NCBI RefSeq assembly: GCF_024362805.1
Contig: NZ_CP093299.1
Span: 3,318,001 to 3,382,000 of the forward strand
Origin: Salipaludibacillus sp. LMS25
GTDB taxonomy: Bacteria > Bacillota > Bacilli > Bacillales > Salisediminibacteriaceae
DNA length: 64,000 nucleotides
Reading direction: 5' to 3'
The notes under the pieces were generated by a model. That model was not told where the DNA came from, made no database searches, and worked only from the letters and a program-made list of their open reading frames with translations. Shown here in pieces: positions 27,474 to 36,315 of the stretch. Position numbers and translations under genes: made by a program. The stretch's first letter is position 1; each line of letters begins with the position of its first letter.

Positions 27474-27700
27474 CCTTCAGTTTGTTGTTATCATCTAGAT
27501 TATTTTGTTAAAGGCACCATTACTCTGGATACTTTCAGTGGTCTTATGATTAACCATTAAATAGCACACCTGATTGATATGCTATTGGCATCTATAAAGT
27601 TTGAAAATGAACGAGCGACTTTTCGTTCGACAAATGCAAAAAAGGATATTAAGTGATCTAGCACTCAATACCCATGCCCATCTAAACACGCTAAAATAGA

Positions 27701-29272
27701 TTACTGTTGATATTTACTTCTATATTTAGTGGGGCTTAGACCGGTTTCCTTTTTGAAGACTCTACTAAAATAATTAGGATCTTTGTAGCCAATGTTCAGA
27801 GCGATTTCCTTTAATGGCGTTGAGCCATCTAATAAGAAGCTTTTAGCTCTTTGCAGTCTAGCAGAAGTGACATACTCAATAAACGTTACGTGAAACTTAT
27901 CTTTAAATAAGCGGCTTAAATAATACGAACTAATGCCAATGTGATTGGCCACCTCTTCAAGCGTGATTACCTGATCGTAATGTTGATCAATATAGTCTTT
28001 TGCTTGTAGGAGTAGGTAGTGAATACCATGGGCACGCCATTCTCGTAGACGTGTGATTAGATCACTTAATTGTACTTTTGCAGCTTCTTTTATTTGCATG
28101 GCTGTTTCTAATTGTCCTACACTAATTTGAATGTCCTCTTCAAAACCAAGCTCTTGCAGAGATCGAGTGAGAACAATATAGAAATTCTCCATGGCTTTAT
28201 GGATTGTTCTTACTTGATAATCTGAGGCTTGTTGAATGACGTTGAAATAGGTTTCAAACAGATGCAATCCTTTTTGAGAATCACCTGTTTTGATAGCTTC
28301 CACTAAATCTTTTTCAATTTCAAATGGAAGTAGCTCGGCGCGTTTCTGTTTTAATTTGTCATTGTACACCATATAAGAGGCACTTGGATGATTGTGTACA
28401 AGTTCCAACGCATAAATAGCTTCCTTATAAGAGTCCCCAATTTGAGTAATGTCAGAAACAACCGTTCCAACGCCTGTAAATACGTGACACCCTATAAGCT
28501 TGCTTTGTACTGAAGGAATAATTTTCCTTACAAACTGCTGTCTCTTCTCATCATTTACCATGTCATTTGCCGTATCAAAAAAGAATACTGGAACTTGAAA
28601 ACCGGTTAATGGCCCCACTAAACAACGATCACATTGCTGCTGGATCGTTTCCTTCAATAGGCGGTACCATTGACGTTTTTCAATGCGAGACGAGTGCACT
28701 CTATTAAATTGGAAGGAGAAAACGACCATATATCCTCGTTTATTTTCTATATCAATCCAATCATTCCATACTTCCACATCAAATTCATGGACATGATCCA
28801 TCAGCAGTGACATAATAAATTCCATCTCAATAAAGGAGCCTGCTCTTTCTAAGCGATGATTCATTTCTTGCTTTTCGGCCAAGTTCTGTTTTTCAGTTTC
28901 GATTTCTGTCACCATACGGTCAAACGACTCTAAAACGTCCGATATTTTACTTGGCTTTAACAAATAGTCTTTAATGCCATAGGTCATGGCCCGTCGTGCG
29001 TAATCAAACGTATCAAAAGCAGAGACCATAATAAACTTTGCAGTTGGAAGTTCCGACAGGATTTGCTTAATGGCTTCTAACCCATCAACTTCCGGCATTT
29101 TAATATCCATAAAAATAAGGTCAGGTTTATGTATAATAGCCATTTCCACAGCTTCTATCCCATTCTCAGCTTCAGCAACAACAGTAAAGTTAGAGCGGTT
29201 TTTACGCAGTATAAGCTGTAGACCTTCTCTTTCAATGGGTTCATCATCGACGAGCATAATTCTTAGCACCAT
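27701..29272 (-). CDS. YesN-type response regulator with AraC HTH domain
   Basis: 523 residues. The receiver domain has the acidic pair in LVDDE, D56 in PDLIFMDIKMPEVDG and the Lys in YLLKPSK. A long middle region follows, and the C-terminus is a complete AraC-type double HTH (VITLEEVANHIGISSYYLSR, LKEIALNIGYKDPNYFSRVF). It lies 12 bp after the YesM-type kinase gene and presumably activates sugar-uptake genes such as the symporter. Confidence 0.9.
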   Translation of the reverse strand: MVLRIMLVDDEPIEREGLQLILRKNRSNFTVVAEAENGIEAVEMAIIHKPDLIFMDIKMPEVDGLEAIKQILSELPTAKFIMVSAFDTFDYARRAMTYGIKDYLLKPSKISDVLESFDRMVTEIETEKQNLAEKQEMNHRLERAGSFIEMEFIMSLLMDHVHEFDVEVWNDWIDIENKRGYMVVFSFQFNRVHSSRIEKRQWYRLLKETIQQQCDRCLVGPLTGFQVPVFFFDTANDMVNDEKRQQFVRKIIPSVQSKLIGCHVFTGVGTVVSDITQIGDSYKEAIYALELVHNHPSASYMVYNDKLKQKRAELLPFEIEKDLVEAIKTGDSQKGLHLFETYFNVIQQASDYQVRTIHKAMENFYIVLTRSLQELGFEEDIQISVGQLETAMQIKEAAKVQLSDLITRLREWRAHGIHYLLLQAKDYIDQHYDQVITLEEVANHIGISSYYLSRLFKDKFHVTFIEYVTSARLQRAKSFLLDGSTPLKEIALNIGYKDPNYFSRVFKKETGLSPTKYRSKYQQ

Positions 29273-29284
29273 ATGCTCCTCCTT

Positions 29285-30712
29285 CTACTTTTGTAATTGA
29301 ATTCGAATTCTCGTTCCTTTGCCAGGTTCAGAATCAATCGATACCTTACTATGTTTATCAAATAACCGAAGACGATTTATCACATTGATCAACCCGATCC
29401 CAGTTGAATGACCAGATCCTTTTTTGGATGGCGGTGTTCCCTCTTCCTTCTTTGGATCTAGTAAACGTTCAATTGTTTGTTGGTCCATTCCAACCCCATT
29501 ATCCGAAACCTCAAGATAAATCGTCTCTCCTCGCTCGTAAATAATAAGTTCTATTTTTGCGCCTTTCGCAATATTTTCAATCCCATGCACGAAAGCATTT
29601 TCCACAATCGGTTGCAAGGTTAAACAAGGGATGGGCTTTGATAGACAGGTAGAATCAATGTTTTGGATAAACTCTACCCGCCCGCCAAACCGGGTGTTTT
29701 GAATAAAAAAGTATTCGTTAACGATGTCTACTTCATCTTTTAATGTGGTGTCACGATCTAAGTTGCCAATATTATAGCGTAGAAGAGCGGAAACGGACGC
29801 AATTAAGTCACTTGTTCGTTCGGCATCTTCAATATATGCGGTCTTAGAAATGGTATTGAGCGTATTAAACAAGAAATGAGGATTAATCTGATTTTGTAAG
29901 CTTCTTAATTCCATTTCTTTTAACAGATGCTTAAGCCTAGCCTTTTCTTCTATCTCATTCATTGATTCTATAATATTCTGTTTCATCTCATTAAACGTGT
30001 CGGTTAAGAAATAGAGTTCGTCTCTTCTTGGGACTACCACATCTTGAACAGTATATTTTCCTTTAGAAATTTCTTGAGCTGCCCATGTTAATTTGTTAAT
30101 CGTTCTCGTAATACCATTGGAGAACCAAATTGCAAATAGCATACTAAGCAAAATAACAGCGATGATAATGGCATGGCCCATTTTTTTTGTACTTTCTACC
30201 TTCTCATCCATTAGCAGTGATAAATCTTGGTAAGTGTTCAATTCCATATTAATTAAATCTCTGATTTTCTCATGAATATAGTCCGCTGTTGTTTCTGCTT
30301 CCACTAAATAAAGAGAATACTGGGGAATATCCTGGTTTTGTCTACCATCTACTGTTTTCTGTGTCTGTTCAAGAAAGGTTGCCATTAGATTTAAGACGTT
30401 TTTTTTAGGAATGCCAACTGTTTCTATGGCCGCGAATTCTTGTTGAAGTGCCTCGAGGTAGTGCCTTTCCTCTTCATACGAGGATAAATTATCTGGTAAA
30501 GGCTCATGGGCGTATATTTGTAATGCTTGGAATGCCTGATTAGTGCTTTTCGTCATTTCATTTAACAAGAATAAATGGTCGATATTCTCATTATAAAGGT
30601 TTGTTACTTGCTGATTACTTTGGCCGTGAAAATAAAATAATGCCATCATTAATAGAAGAGTGGTAGCAAAGTAGATGAGTAATTTTGTCCGAATTCTAAT
30701 CATCTGAACCAC
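29285..30712 (-). CDS. YesM/LytS-type sensor histidine kinase
   Basis: 475 residues. Transmembrane helix at about 10-27, an extracellular helical sensor domain of about 150 residues, a second helix near 180-200, HAMP, then the His_kinase domain with LQNQINPHFLFNTLNTISK and a type IV HATPase (ENAFVHGIE, DNGVGMD, GIGLINVINRLRLF). It overlaps the sugar-binding protein gene by 17 bp, which argues that the two proteins work together in sensing. Confidence 0.9.
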   Translation of the reverse strand: MVQMIRIRTKLLIYFATTLLLMMALFYFHGQSNQQVTNLYNENIDHLFLLNEMTKSTNQAFQALQIYAHEPLPDNLSSYEEERHYLEALQQEFAAIETVGIPKKNVLNLMATFLEQTQKTVDGRQNQDIPQYSLYLVEAETTADYIHEKIRDLINMELNTYQDLSLLMDEKVESTKKMGHAIIIAVILLSMLFAIWFSNGITRTINKLTWAAQEISKGKYTVQDVVVPRRDELYFLTDTFNEMKQNIIESMNEIEEKARLKHLLKEMELRSLQNQINPHFLFNTLNTISKTAYIEDAERTSDLIASVSALLRYNIGNLDRDTTLKDEVDIVNEYFFIQNTRFGGRVEFIQNIDSTCLSKPIPCLTLQPIVENAFVHGIENIAKGAKIELIIYERGETIYLEVSDNGVGMDQQTIERLLDPKKEEGTPPSKKGSGHSTGIGLINVINRLRLFDKHSKVSIDSEPGKGTRIRIQLQK

Positions 30713-31703
30713 CCTTACTATTAGAAACTGCCAAGTCTGATTTTCTCAGGACGGTCACATCCGTGTAATAGACTTCTTGTATTGCTCGCTCTGTTATTAT
30801 TTCAAGCATTATTCCTATGCTATCGAAGCCCATTTGAAAAGGTTGCTGACCAATGACAACATCTAATTCTTCTTTCTTTAGTAACTCGATATTTTCTTCT
30901 AAAGTGTCAAAGGAAATGACATACAGATCTTCTAATTTATCTAAAGATTTTGCCGCTGCTACAATCCCAATCCCATCATAAGAGCTTGTCCCATATAAAG
31001 CCGTAATATTTTCATGATCGGTTAATAGTTGATAAGCTTTATCCTCTGCTTCAACTCTTAAAATATTAGATTCTTCAATGGCGACCACTTTAATCCGATC
31101 TTCTTTTTCAACCACCTCTTTGAACCCTTCCACACGCAGTTGATGGTGTTTGTTGTTAAGACTGCCTGTAATAATCCCTACAGTAACCTCACCTGCTGTA
31201 TCCTCTAGTAATGCTTTCCCAGCAAGTTGACCGGCTAAATAATTATCGGTTCCAATATAGGTCAACCGCATGCTATCAGGAGCATCCGTATCAATGGTTA
31301 TAACTGGAATTCCTTTATTTGTAGCTTTATTAATCAGCCCTTTAAAGTTTTCGTTAAGTGCCTGAACAATGATGCCATCGACGTTAGATTGGATTGCCAT
31401 ATCTAATAGTTTCAGTTGTTCCTCCGGATTGGAGCGCTTGGGTCCTTCATATTCTACAACCGTGTCATAGATAGCTTCTGCTTCCTTAGCACCTTCACCA
31501 ACTAGACGCCAATAATCATGATCTTTTTCTTCACCAATTAACGCAATATGATACTTTGGCAGGGTGGATTCGAACGCTTTCATTTCTTCGATTTTTTCGT
31601 CGTATTCTTGAACGTGATTATAAAAGTATAAAGAAAACCCTAATGCTGTTAGAAACGAAAAAATGAGAACAATATATAGACTCGTTGTACGATTCATATA
31701 CAT
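30696..31703 (-). CDS. membrane-anchored periplasmic-type sugar-binding sensor protein
   Basis: 335 residues. An N-terminal hydrophobic helix (about 8-27) without lipobox Cys anchors a Peripla_BP_4 type domain: YHIALIGEEKDHDYWRLVGE, VDGIIVQALNE, GIPVITIDTDAP, YIGTDNYLAGQLAGKALL, GIITGSLNN, ALYGTSSYDGIGI. This is the fold of ribose/xylose binding proteins. No sugar ABC transporter genes are nearby and it overlaps a kinase gene, so it is more likely a sensor subunit, as in the XylFII-LytS system of Clostridium beijerinckii, than a transport subunit. Confidence 0.82.
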   Translation of the reverse strand: MYMNRTTSLYIVLIFSFLTALGFSLYFYNHVQEYDEKIEEMKAFESTLPKYHIALIGEEKDHDYWRLVGEGAKEAEAIYDTVVEYEGPKRSNPEEQLKLLDMAIQSNVDGIIVQALNENFKGLINKATNKGIPVITIDTDAPDSMRLTYIGTDNYLAGQLAGKALLEDTAGEVTVGIITGSLNNKHHQLRVEGFKEVVEKEDRIKVVAIEESNILRVEAEDKAYQLLTDHENITALYGTSSYDGIGIVAAAKSLDKLEDLYVISFDTLEENIELLKKEELDVVIGQQPFQMGFDSIGIMLEIITERAIQEVYYTDVTVLRKSDLAVSNSKGGSDD

Positions 31704-31880
31704 TCCCCCAGAAGATGGATTGTAACCGCTTTATATGGTACATCATACCACACAAATATAAAGCTTTTATTTGAAAAATTAGCACTTTGTTATCAACCAT
31801 GACTTCCAACTGATGACGATTGTGTTCCTTTTTTGTTGTTATTAAGGCTTTTTCGGGGGAGGAAATCCCTTTTTCCATAA

Positions 31881-32239
31881 ACACAAGACGTAAATGGAGT
31901 GGCATTTGCAGATGAATATCAGACCTTTACCTTTATGAATGCTCACTTGGAGGCAAGAACCGGTGAACGATTGCTGCGCTCGCTTAAAGACCATAAGCAG
32001 ATGGCAATTTCCCGACAGTCTGGAACGGCCAGTTGGTGATTGACGGATGGCCCGTGATCCGCTTTTCATATGACCAAGTTAAAGAGAAATTCAGCAAGTG
32101 ATTGGCCGATGGTTGGGGAATGACCAGTCTATCCTTAGTAGAAAAGGAAGTGCTGCGGCTGGCCATTCGAAAAGGAGAAGTCATCTCCCCTATAGAGGTC
32201 GAGAAGCATTTAAAGCTAAGTGACAAGAAAGTGCTTTAA
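31881..32239 (+). pseudogene. frameshifted remnant of a nuclease-like protein
   Basis: Three frames together give a coherent protein end: VNGVAFADEYQTFTFMNAHL and ARTGERLLRSL, then after a shift GQLVIDGWPVIRFSYDQVKE, after a second shift IQQVIGRWLGNDQSILS, and in a third SLVEKEVLRLAIRKGEVISP and EVEKHLKLSDKKVL before a stop at 32237. The VDGW-x-V-x-RFSYD pattern recalls DUF559/VSR-like endonuclease domains. It is broken by at least two frameshifts and lacks its 5' part. Confidence 0.7.
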
Positions 32240-32530
32240 AAGTGGCTGATTCCCTCATCTGGGATCGTAAGGATTCGCTCTTATCGGCTGGGGGATGAGG
32301 TTAAGAACCCTATTTTGAGAAATAGGCGGAGAAAATTCTCTTAAATAGTCATTGGCAATGAAAATAGCTTAAATAGACGGAGGGGTTCCGCCTATTGACT
32401 CGGAAAATCTGAAAATGAGTCGTTTTGCTTTGCATAGTCGGAAAATTTCCCCTTATATTCCCGAAAATGAGCTCTCTTCTGCATCTAACCGGAAAATATC
32501 CGCTTATTTTACTCTCACTAATGACTCGAT
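32240..32530 (+). repeat. C-type dispersed repeat, copy C3
   Basis: About 290 bp closely similar to C1 and to the reverse complement of C2, starting directly after the stop of the nuclease remnant. Reiterated units include AAATAGGCGGAGAAAATTCT, AAATAGACGGAGGGGTTCCG, CATAGTCGGAAAATTTCC and TAACCGGAAAATATCCGC. Confidence 0.85.
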
Positions 32531-32574
32531 TATTGACAAGACTTCTTATCTAAATAAAGAGGGTGGAACAGGTT

Positions 32575-32736
32575 TATAAAACGAACCTTCAATCAGTGGG
32601 AGTTTCCGCTCTTCTCCCACTGATTGGTAGTTGAGTGAATCAGGACATTAGCGTCCGTTATCTCCCGCCTAAATAGATTTAGCTTTCCTCTTCTATTTTG
32701 AGGCGGGAGTTTTACGGACGGTTATCTGTGATAAAA
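32575..32736 (-). repeat. A-type dispersed repeat, copy A8 (best-preserved)
   Basis: On the minus strand: TTTTATCACAGATAACCGTC, left hairpin CGTCCGT-AAAA-CTCCCGCCT and AGGCGGGAG-ATA-ACGGACG enclosing AGAGGAAAGC, then GTCCTGATTCACTCAACTAC, right hairpin CAATCAGTGGGAG/CTCCCACTGATTG, ending AAGGTTCGTTTTAT. All paired positions are intact, so this copy serves as the reference. Confidence 0.92.
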
Positions 32737-32959
32737 AAGGGGTGTAAACGAGATTTTTATTAGTGACACCCCTGCCCTATTAGGATGTCTCGTAGCTTTG
32801 TTGTCACAAATATGTTCTAGTTTTAATGTTCATTAACCCTTTAAGTCAGGTGGAAACTCGTCCCAAACCACCTTTAATCGGGGGTATGCTCTTTTTTGGC
32901 TTTAAACAACTAGAATCATTAAACTGAAAATTATGACATTTTTTATGCAATGCTAGTGA

Positions 32960-33169
32960 AAAAACATCAATAAAATTAAAGGTTTTTCATTAAAAACTGC
33001 TGCTGAAGCTTGTAATGTTGCTCCGTCTACAATTAATCGTTTCTGCAAACGAATTGGATTTAAAAATTTTTCGAATGTGGTGAGTTGTTCAAAATATGAA
33101 GAGCTCAATACCGTGTTAAGTTCAGACAGATTTAAACAGGAGTTAGCTGAGAATATCACACTAATATAG
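32960..33169 (+). pseudogene. 5'-truncated RpiR-family HTH remnant
   Basis: The frame reads SLKTAAEACNVAPSTINRFC, KRIGFKNFSN and ends KQELAENITLI. The A-x-x-x-x-V-x-P-S-T-I-x-R-F-C-K-x-x-GF pattern is the RpiR-type helix-turn-helix. There is no start codon in context and the sugar-binding SIS domain is absent. It lies in the long 32240-33513 stretch, which otherwise holds repeats and a terminator. Confidence 0.75.
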
Positions 33170-33251
33170 TCCTTCGATTGGTATAAACAGGTTATCGAAT
33201 TAAACGGTGAAATTCTATAAGTAAAAGCCTAAACTTGATTGGCTTCAGGTT

Positions 33252-33292
33252 AAAAGTGTCTCATCCTTAATACTAGGGTGGGCACTTTTTTA
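33252..33292 (+). terminator. intrinsic terminator
   Basis: AAAGTGTCTCATCCT pairs with AGGGTGGGCACTTT (wobbles and one bulge), followed by T-rich sequence. It is probably left from the gene whose tail is the RpiR remnant. Confidence 0.65.
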
Positions 33293-33513
33293 TAAGTGAT
33301 ATTTTGGTTATTAAAGATACATCCTTGGGGAAGCGTCCGTCTGAAGTGTAAGCCATTCATTATTCGGTACGGAATTACTTCAGTTGTGAACCCCTTACTT
33401 AATTTTGAAAAAATTAGATTTTTTTAAAAGGAAACACAATGGATTTTAGCGAATAAATATCCTTATGATTGAAGCGATGAGCTCGCAAGTAACAATCTTT
33501 CAGGGGGGATATC

Positions 33514-34539
33514 ATGGAGAGGGACCTATTAAAGAAGCTGGCAAAGATTCAAAGTAAAAACAATTTTTCAGGGACAGTGCTCGTTAGAAATGATAAAGAA
33601 GTGTTAACGAATGTAAGCTATGGCTATGCAAATCGGTCTGATCATGTGTCTAATAACGTTGCGACTCGCTACGGCATCGCATCTGGATGCAAGCTTTTTA
33701 CAGCTATAGCGATTTGTCAGCTTGTTGAAACGAAACAACTTGCATTTGATTTAACGTTAAGAAAGTGCCTTGATGCTGACTTACCAAACTTTGATAAAGA
33801 TATTACAATACATCATCTCTTAACCCACACATCAGGTATCCCTGACTATTTTGATGAAGAAGTCATGGACGATTTTGAAGAATTGTGGATTAAAACACCG
33901 ATGTATCACCTAAGAGAGTTAAAAGCCTTTCTACCACTCTTCCAACATCAACCGATGAAATTAATGTTAGGTGAACGGTTCTCTTACAACAATGCAGGGT
34001 ATATACTGCTCGGATTAATAGTTGAGCAGGTAAGTGGCCAATCCTTTACAGATTACATTCAAGAACATATTTTCAAAAAAGCTGGGATGAGTGAGTCAGG
34101 ATATTTTGAATTAGACGCTCTTCCATCGAATACAGCACAAGGGTATATTGATTATCCTGATGGTACGTGGAAAACAAATATTTATTCGTTACCTGTAAAA
34201 GGAGGGGCAGATGGTGGGGCATTTGTTACTGTGACAGATATGTCTAAATTATGGGATGCTCTTATCAATGGTCAGCTATTAAGTGAAGCTTGTACTCAGA
34301 AGCTATTAACACCGCACACCTCAACGGGAGAAGCGGATAACTTTTATGGGTATGGTGTATGGATCAAAAAAATAAATGATGACATTCTTAAATATCATGT
34401 TATGGGATACGACCCTGGTGTCAGCTTCCATTCTGCTTTTTATCCGCATACGTCCACCTCTTCTGTTGTTTGTTCAAATAAGTCGGATGGGGCATACGAT
34501 ATGATGAAAGGGATTGAAGAGGTTTGCAGTAATGTGTGA
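33514..34539 (+). CDS. serine hydrolase of the class C beta-lactamase fold
   Basis: 341 residues without signal peptide. Catalytic S57-x-x-K60 in YGIASGCKLF, HHLLTHTSGIPDYFD near residue 105, and the Tyr motif in RFSYNNAGYILLG near residue 155. Proteins of this kind include D-aminopeptidases, esterases and PBP4-like carboxypeptidases; a true beta-lactamase is unlikely given the cytosolic location and divergent third motif. GGGGGG before the ATG is the ribosome binding site. Confidence 0.85.
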   Translation: MERDLLKKLAKIQSKNNFSGTVLVRNDKEVLTNVSYGYANRSDHVSNNVATRYGIASGCKLFTAIAICQLVETKQLAFDLTLRKCLDADLPNFDKDITIHHLLTHTSGIPDYFDEEVMDDFEELWIKTPMYHLRELKAFLPLFQHQPMKLMLGERFSYNNAGYILLGLIVEQVSGQSFTDYIQEHIFKKAGMSESGYFELDALPSNTAQGYIDYPDGTWKTNIYSLPVKGGADGGAFVTVTDMSKLWDALINGQLLSEACTQKLLTPHTSTGEADNFYGYGVWIKKINDDILKYHVMGYDPGVSFHSAFYPHTSTSSVVCSNKSDGAYDMMKGIEEVCSNV

Positions 34540-34726
34540 AGTACTAAAATAAAACAGGTTCGTTAATATACTAAAAAGGCAGGTAGCTAGGTTATTCTGC
34601 GGAATTGAAAAAGTAACTAATGTTCTATTAAATAAGTTGTTCGAGACATCACAAATGGTAACAAAGGCCCTATATAAATTTTTTTCTTATGATAATATAA
34701 AAAATGGTAAATGAAAGAATGACTAG

Positions 34727-34884
34727 TTTATCCCACTCTTAAGGGGCAGTAAAACCCCCACCTCAAAACTTAAGCAGATCGAAACGTTTAGGTGGGGGAT
34801 AAACTGCCCCTAAAGGTCCGATAAGTTAAACTAACAATCAGTGGGGATGAAGGAAAACTCCCACTGATTGAAGCTTAGCTTTAT
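34727..34884 (+). repeat. B-type dispersed repeat, copy B3 (in gap 34540-35014)
   Basis: Complete B element: TTTATCCCACTCTTAAGGGG, left arms GGGGCAGT-AAAA-CCCCCACCT and AGGTGGGGG-ATAA-ACTGCCCC, right hairpin, end AAGCTTAGCTTTAT. Downstream, CATAGCAGAA/TTCTGCTATG (34959-34987) is a separate 10-bp hairpin just before the VanZ-like gene. Confidence 0.9.
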
Positions 34885-35014
34885 TCTTTTATTGTACGAT
34901 AGTCATTTATGTGATGACAGGAAAAGTGCCATATACAAATAAAACATAGAAACGCAGGCATAGCAGAAAAATTCAACTTCTGCTATGTCTCTGTCTTGAT
35001 TAGGGGGAATCATC

Positions 35015-35608
35015 ATGATATTGCTGCCAGTTTCACTCATTCTTTTTTGGGCCTTAGTTGTGTACATTCTCATTGACTGCATCTGTAAAAGGACCCACGC
35101 ATTTTTGCGAAGGCTCGTCCGTTATAGCTTTCTTATCTATCTCATGGCAGTTGCTCATGTGACGATAGGGAGTTTGCATATTCCACCAGATTCCTTGGGC
35201 TACGTACGAGTTCAACTTATCCCGTTTTATTTTGTGAAAGATTTTATGACAGTACAGCAAATGGGGAATTGGTTTTTATTGAATGCACTCAAGCTTTCTT
35301 TTTATAACGTGCTGTTGTTAATGCCATTAGGGTTTTATCTCGGTTTTCTGTTCGAAGTTAAGCGTAAGGCGTCTGCAATACTCCTCGTATTTCTAACGAG
35401 TTTGCTTATTGAAACAGTTCAATGGATATTAAGTGCTGCTGGAGTTATATGGAGCAGGACCTTTAACGTGGATGATTTGCTGTTAAACACCATTGGGGGT
35501 CTGATTGGGTATGTTGTTTTTAAGATTGTCCAAAAAGTTAGTTCAAGGAAGAAAGTAAGAAAAATTAGTAACAATGAAAGGATTAGCGGTTTAAATTCAT
35601 CTTTGTGA
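35015..35608 (+). CDS. VanZ-like family membrane protein
   Basis: 197 residues with five hydrophobic segments. The VanZ pattern is seen in QLIPFYFV near residue 70, NALKLSFYNVLLLMPLGFYLG near residue 90, and ETVQWILSAAGVIWSRTFNV followed by DDLLLNTIGGLIGY. VanZ homologues confer low-level teicoplanin resistance in enterococci; most in Bacillus have no known role. It lies 41 bp before an ABC ATPase gene and may share its operon. Confidence 0.82.
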   Translation: MILLPVSLILFWALVVYILIDCICKRTHAFLRRLVRYSFLIYLMAVAHVTIGSLHIPPDSLGYVRVQLIPFYFVKDFMTVQQMGNWFLLNALKLSFYNVLLLMPLGFYLGFLFEVKRKASAILLVFLTSLLIETVQWILSAAGVIWSRTFNVDDLLLNTIGGLIGYVVFKIVQKVSSRKKVRKISNNERISGLNSSL

Positions 35609-35649
35609 GAAGTTTTTATCGCCGTATTATAGTTGGAGATGATGGCTAG

Positions 35650-36315
35650 ATGACTATTGTTTTACAAGCAAAAGATTTATCAAAAGATTATAAAGGGAGG
35701 ACCGTAGTAAGACCTGTGAATTTATCCCTTGAAGCAGGAGCTATGTATACGATCAGAGGGAAGAGTGGTTCAGGAAAAACAACGTTGTTAAGTTTATTAG
35801 GTGGAATGGAATACCCAAGTCGCGGGAGTGTGCTTATCGATGGACAGTCATTTTATGACTATCCTGATAAAGAGCAAGCAAAAATAAGAGGGACGTTATT
35901 TGGGTTTATATTCCAATACTTCCACCTTATACCTGAGATATCTATCTATGAAAATATTAGACTGCCATTACAACTTTCCGGTCAATTAGACAAGGAAAAG
36001 AATATTAGGTCATTAGCTTTTGAATTAGGGATTGAATCGACATTATCTTTCAAGCCAGGTTTTTTATCTGGAGGGGAACAACAAAGGGCAGCTATTGCAC
36101 GAGCAATGATAACAGAGCCCAACGTTATATTTGCGGATGAGCCCACTGGTAATCTTGATGTTGAATCACGTATTTTGATTGAAGAAAAAATGAAGTCACT
36201 TTGCATGCATTTCAATAAAACATTGGTTATCGTAACGCACGATAAAATGACGTTTAAACATGAAGATTACTCATATTGGATGGAAGATGGGGCACTCATT
36301 GAGGCTTTCACATGA
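35650..36315 (+). CDS. ABC transporter ATPase (MacB/LolD/BceA-like)
   Basis: 221 residues. Walker A TIRGKSGSGKTTLLS, Q-loop in FIFQYFHLIPE, perfect signature LSGGEQQRAAIARA, Walker B VIFADEPTGNLD and the switch His in VIVTHD. It is a stand-alone ATPase of the MacB-type mechanotransmission family. It overlaps the FtsX-type permease gene by 4 bp, and the two should form one transporter. Confidence 0.9.
   Translation: MTIVLQAKDLSKDYKGRTVVRPVNLSLEAGAMYTIRGKSGSGKTTLLSLLGGMEYPSRGSVLIDGQSFYDYPDKEQAKIRGTLFGFIFQYFHLIPEISIYENIRLPLQLSGQLDKEKNIRSLAFELGIESTLSFKPGFLSGGEQQRAAIARAMITEPNVIFADEPTGNLDVESRILIEEKMKSLCMHFNKTLVIVTHDKMTFKHEDYSYWMEDGALIEAFT

Noticed and set aside
30696..31703. Lipoprotein subunit of a sugar ABC importer
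   Set aside because: The N-terminal helix has no lipobox Cys, no permease or ATPase gene adjoins, and the gene overlaps a sensor kinase gene.
31842..32226. Overlapping minus-strand frames opposite the nuclease remnant
   Set aside because: The plus strand gives a coherent, if frameshifted, protein with recognisable motifs; the minus frames are shadows of it.
32953..33159. Minus-strand 68-codon frame
   Set aside because: It is the antisense of the RpiR-type HTH remnant, which has a clear family pattern on the plus strand.
33514..34539. Secreted beta-lactamase (resistance gene)
   Set aside because: The SxxK and Tyr motifs are present, but there is no signal peptide and the KTG-like third motif is not clear; a general serine hydrolase is the safer call.
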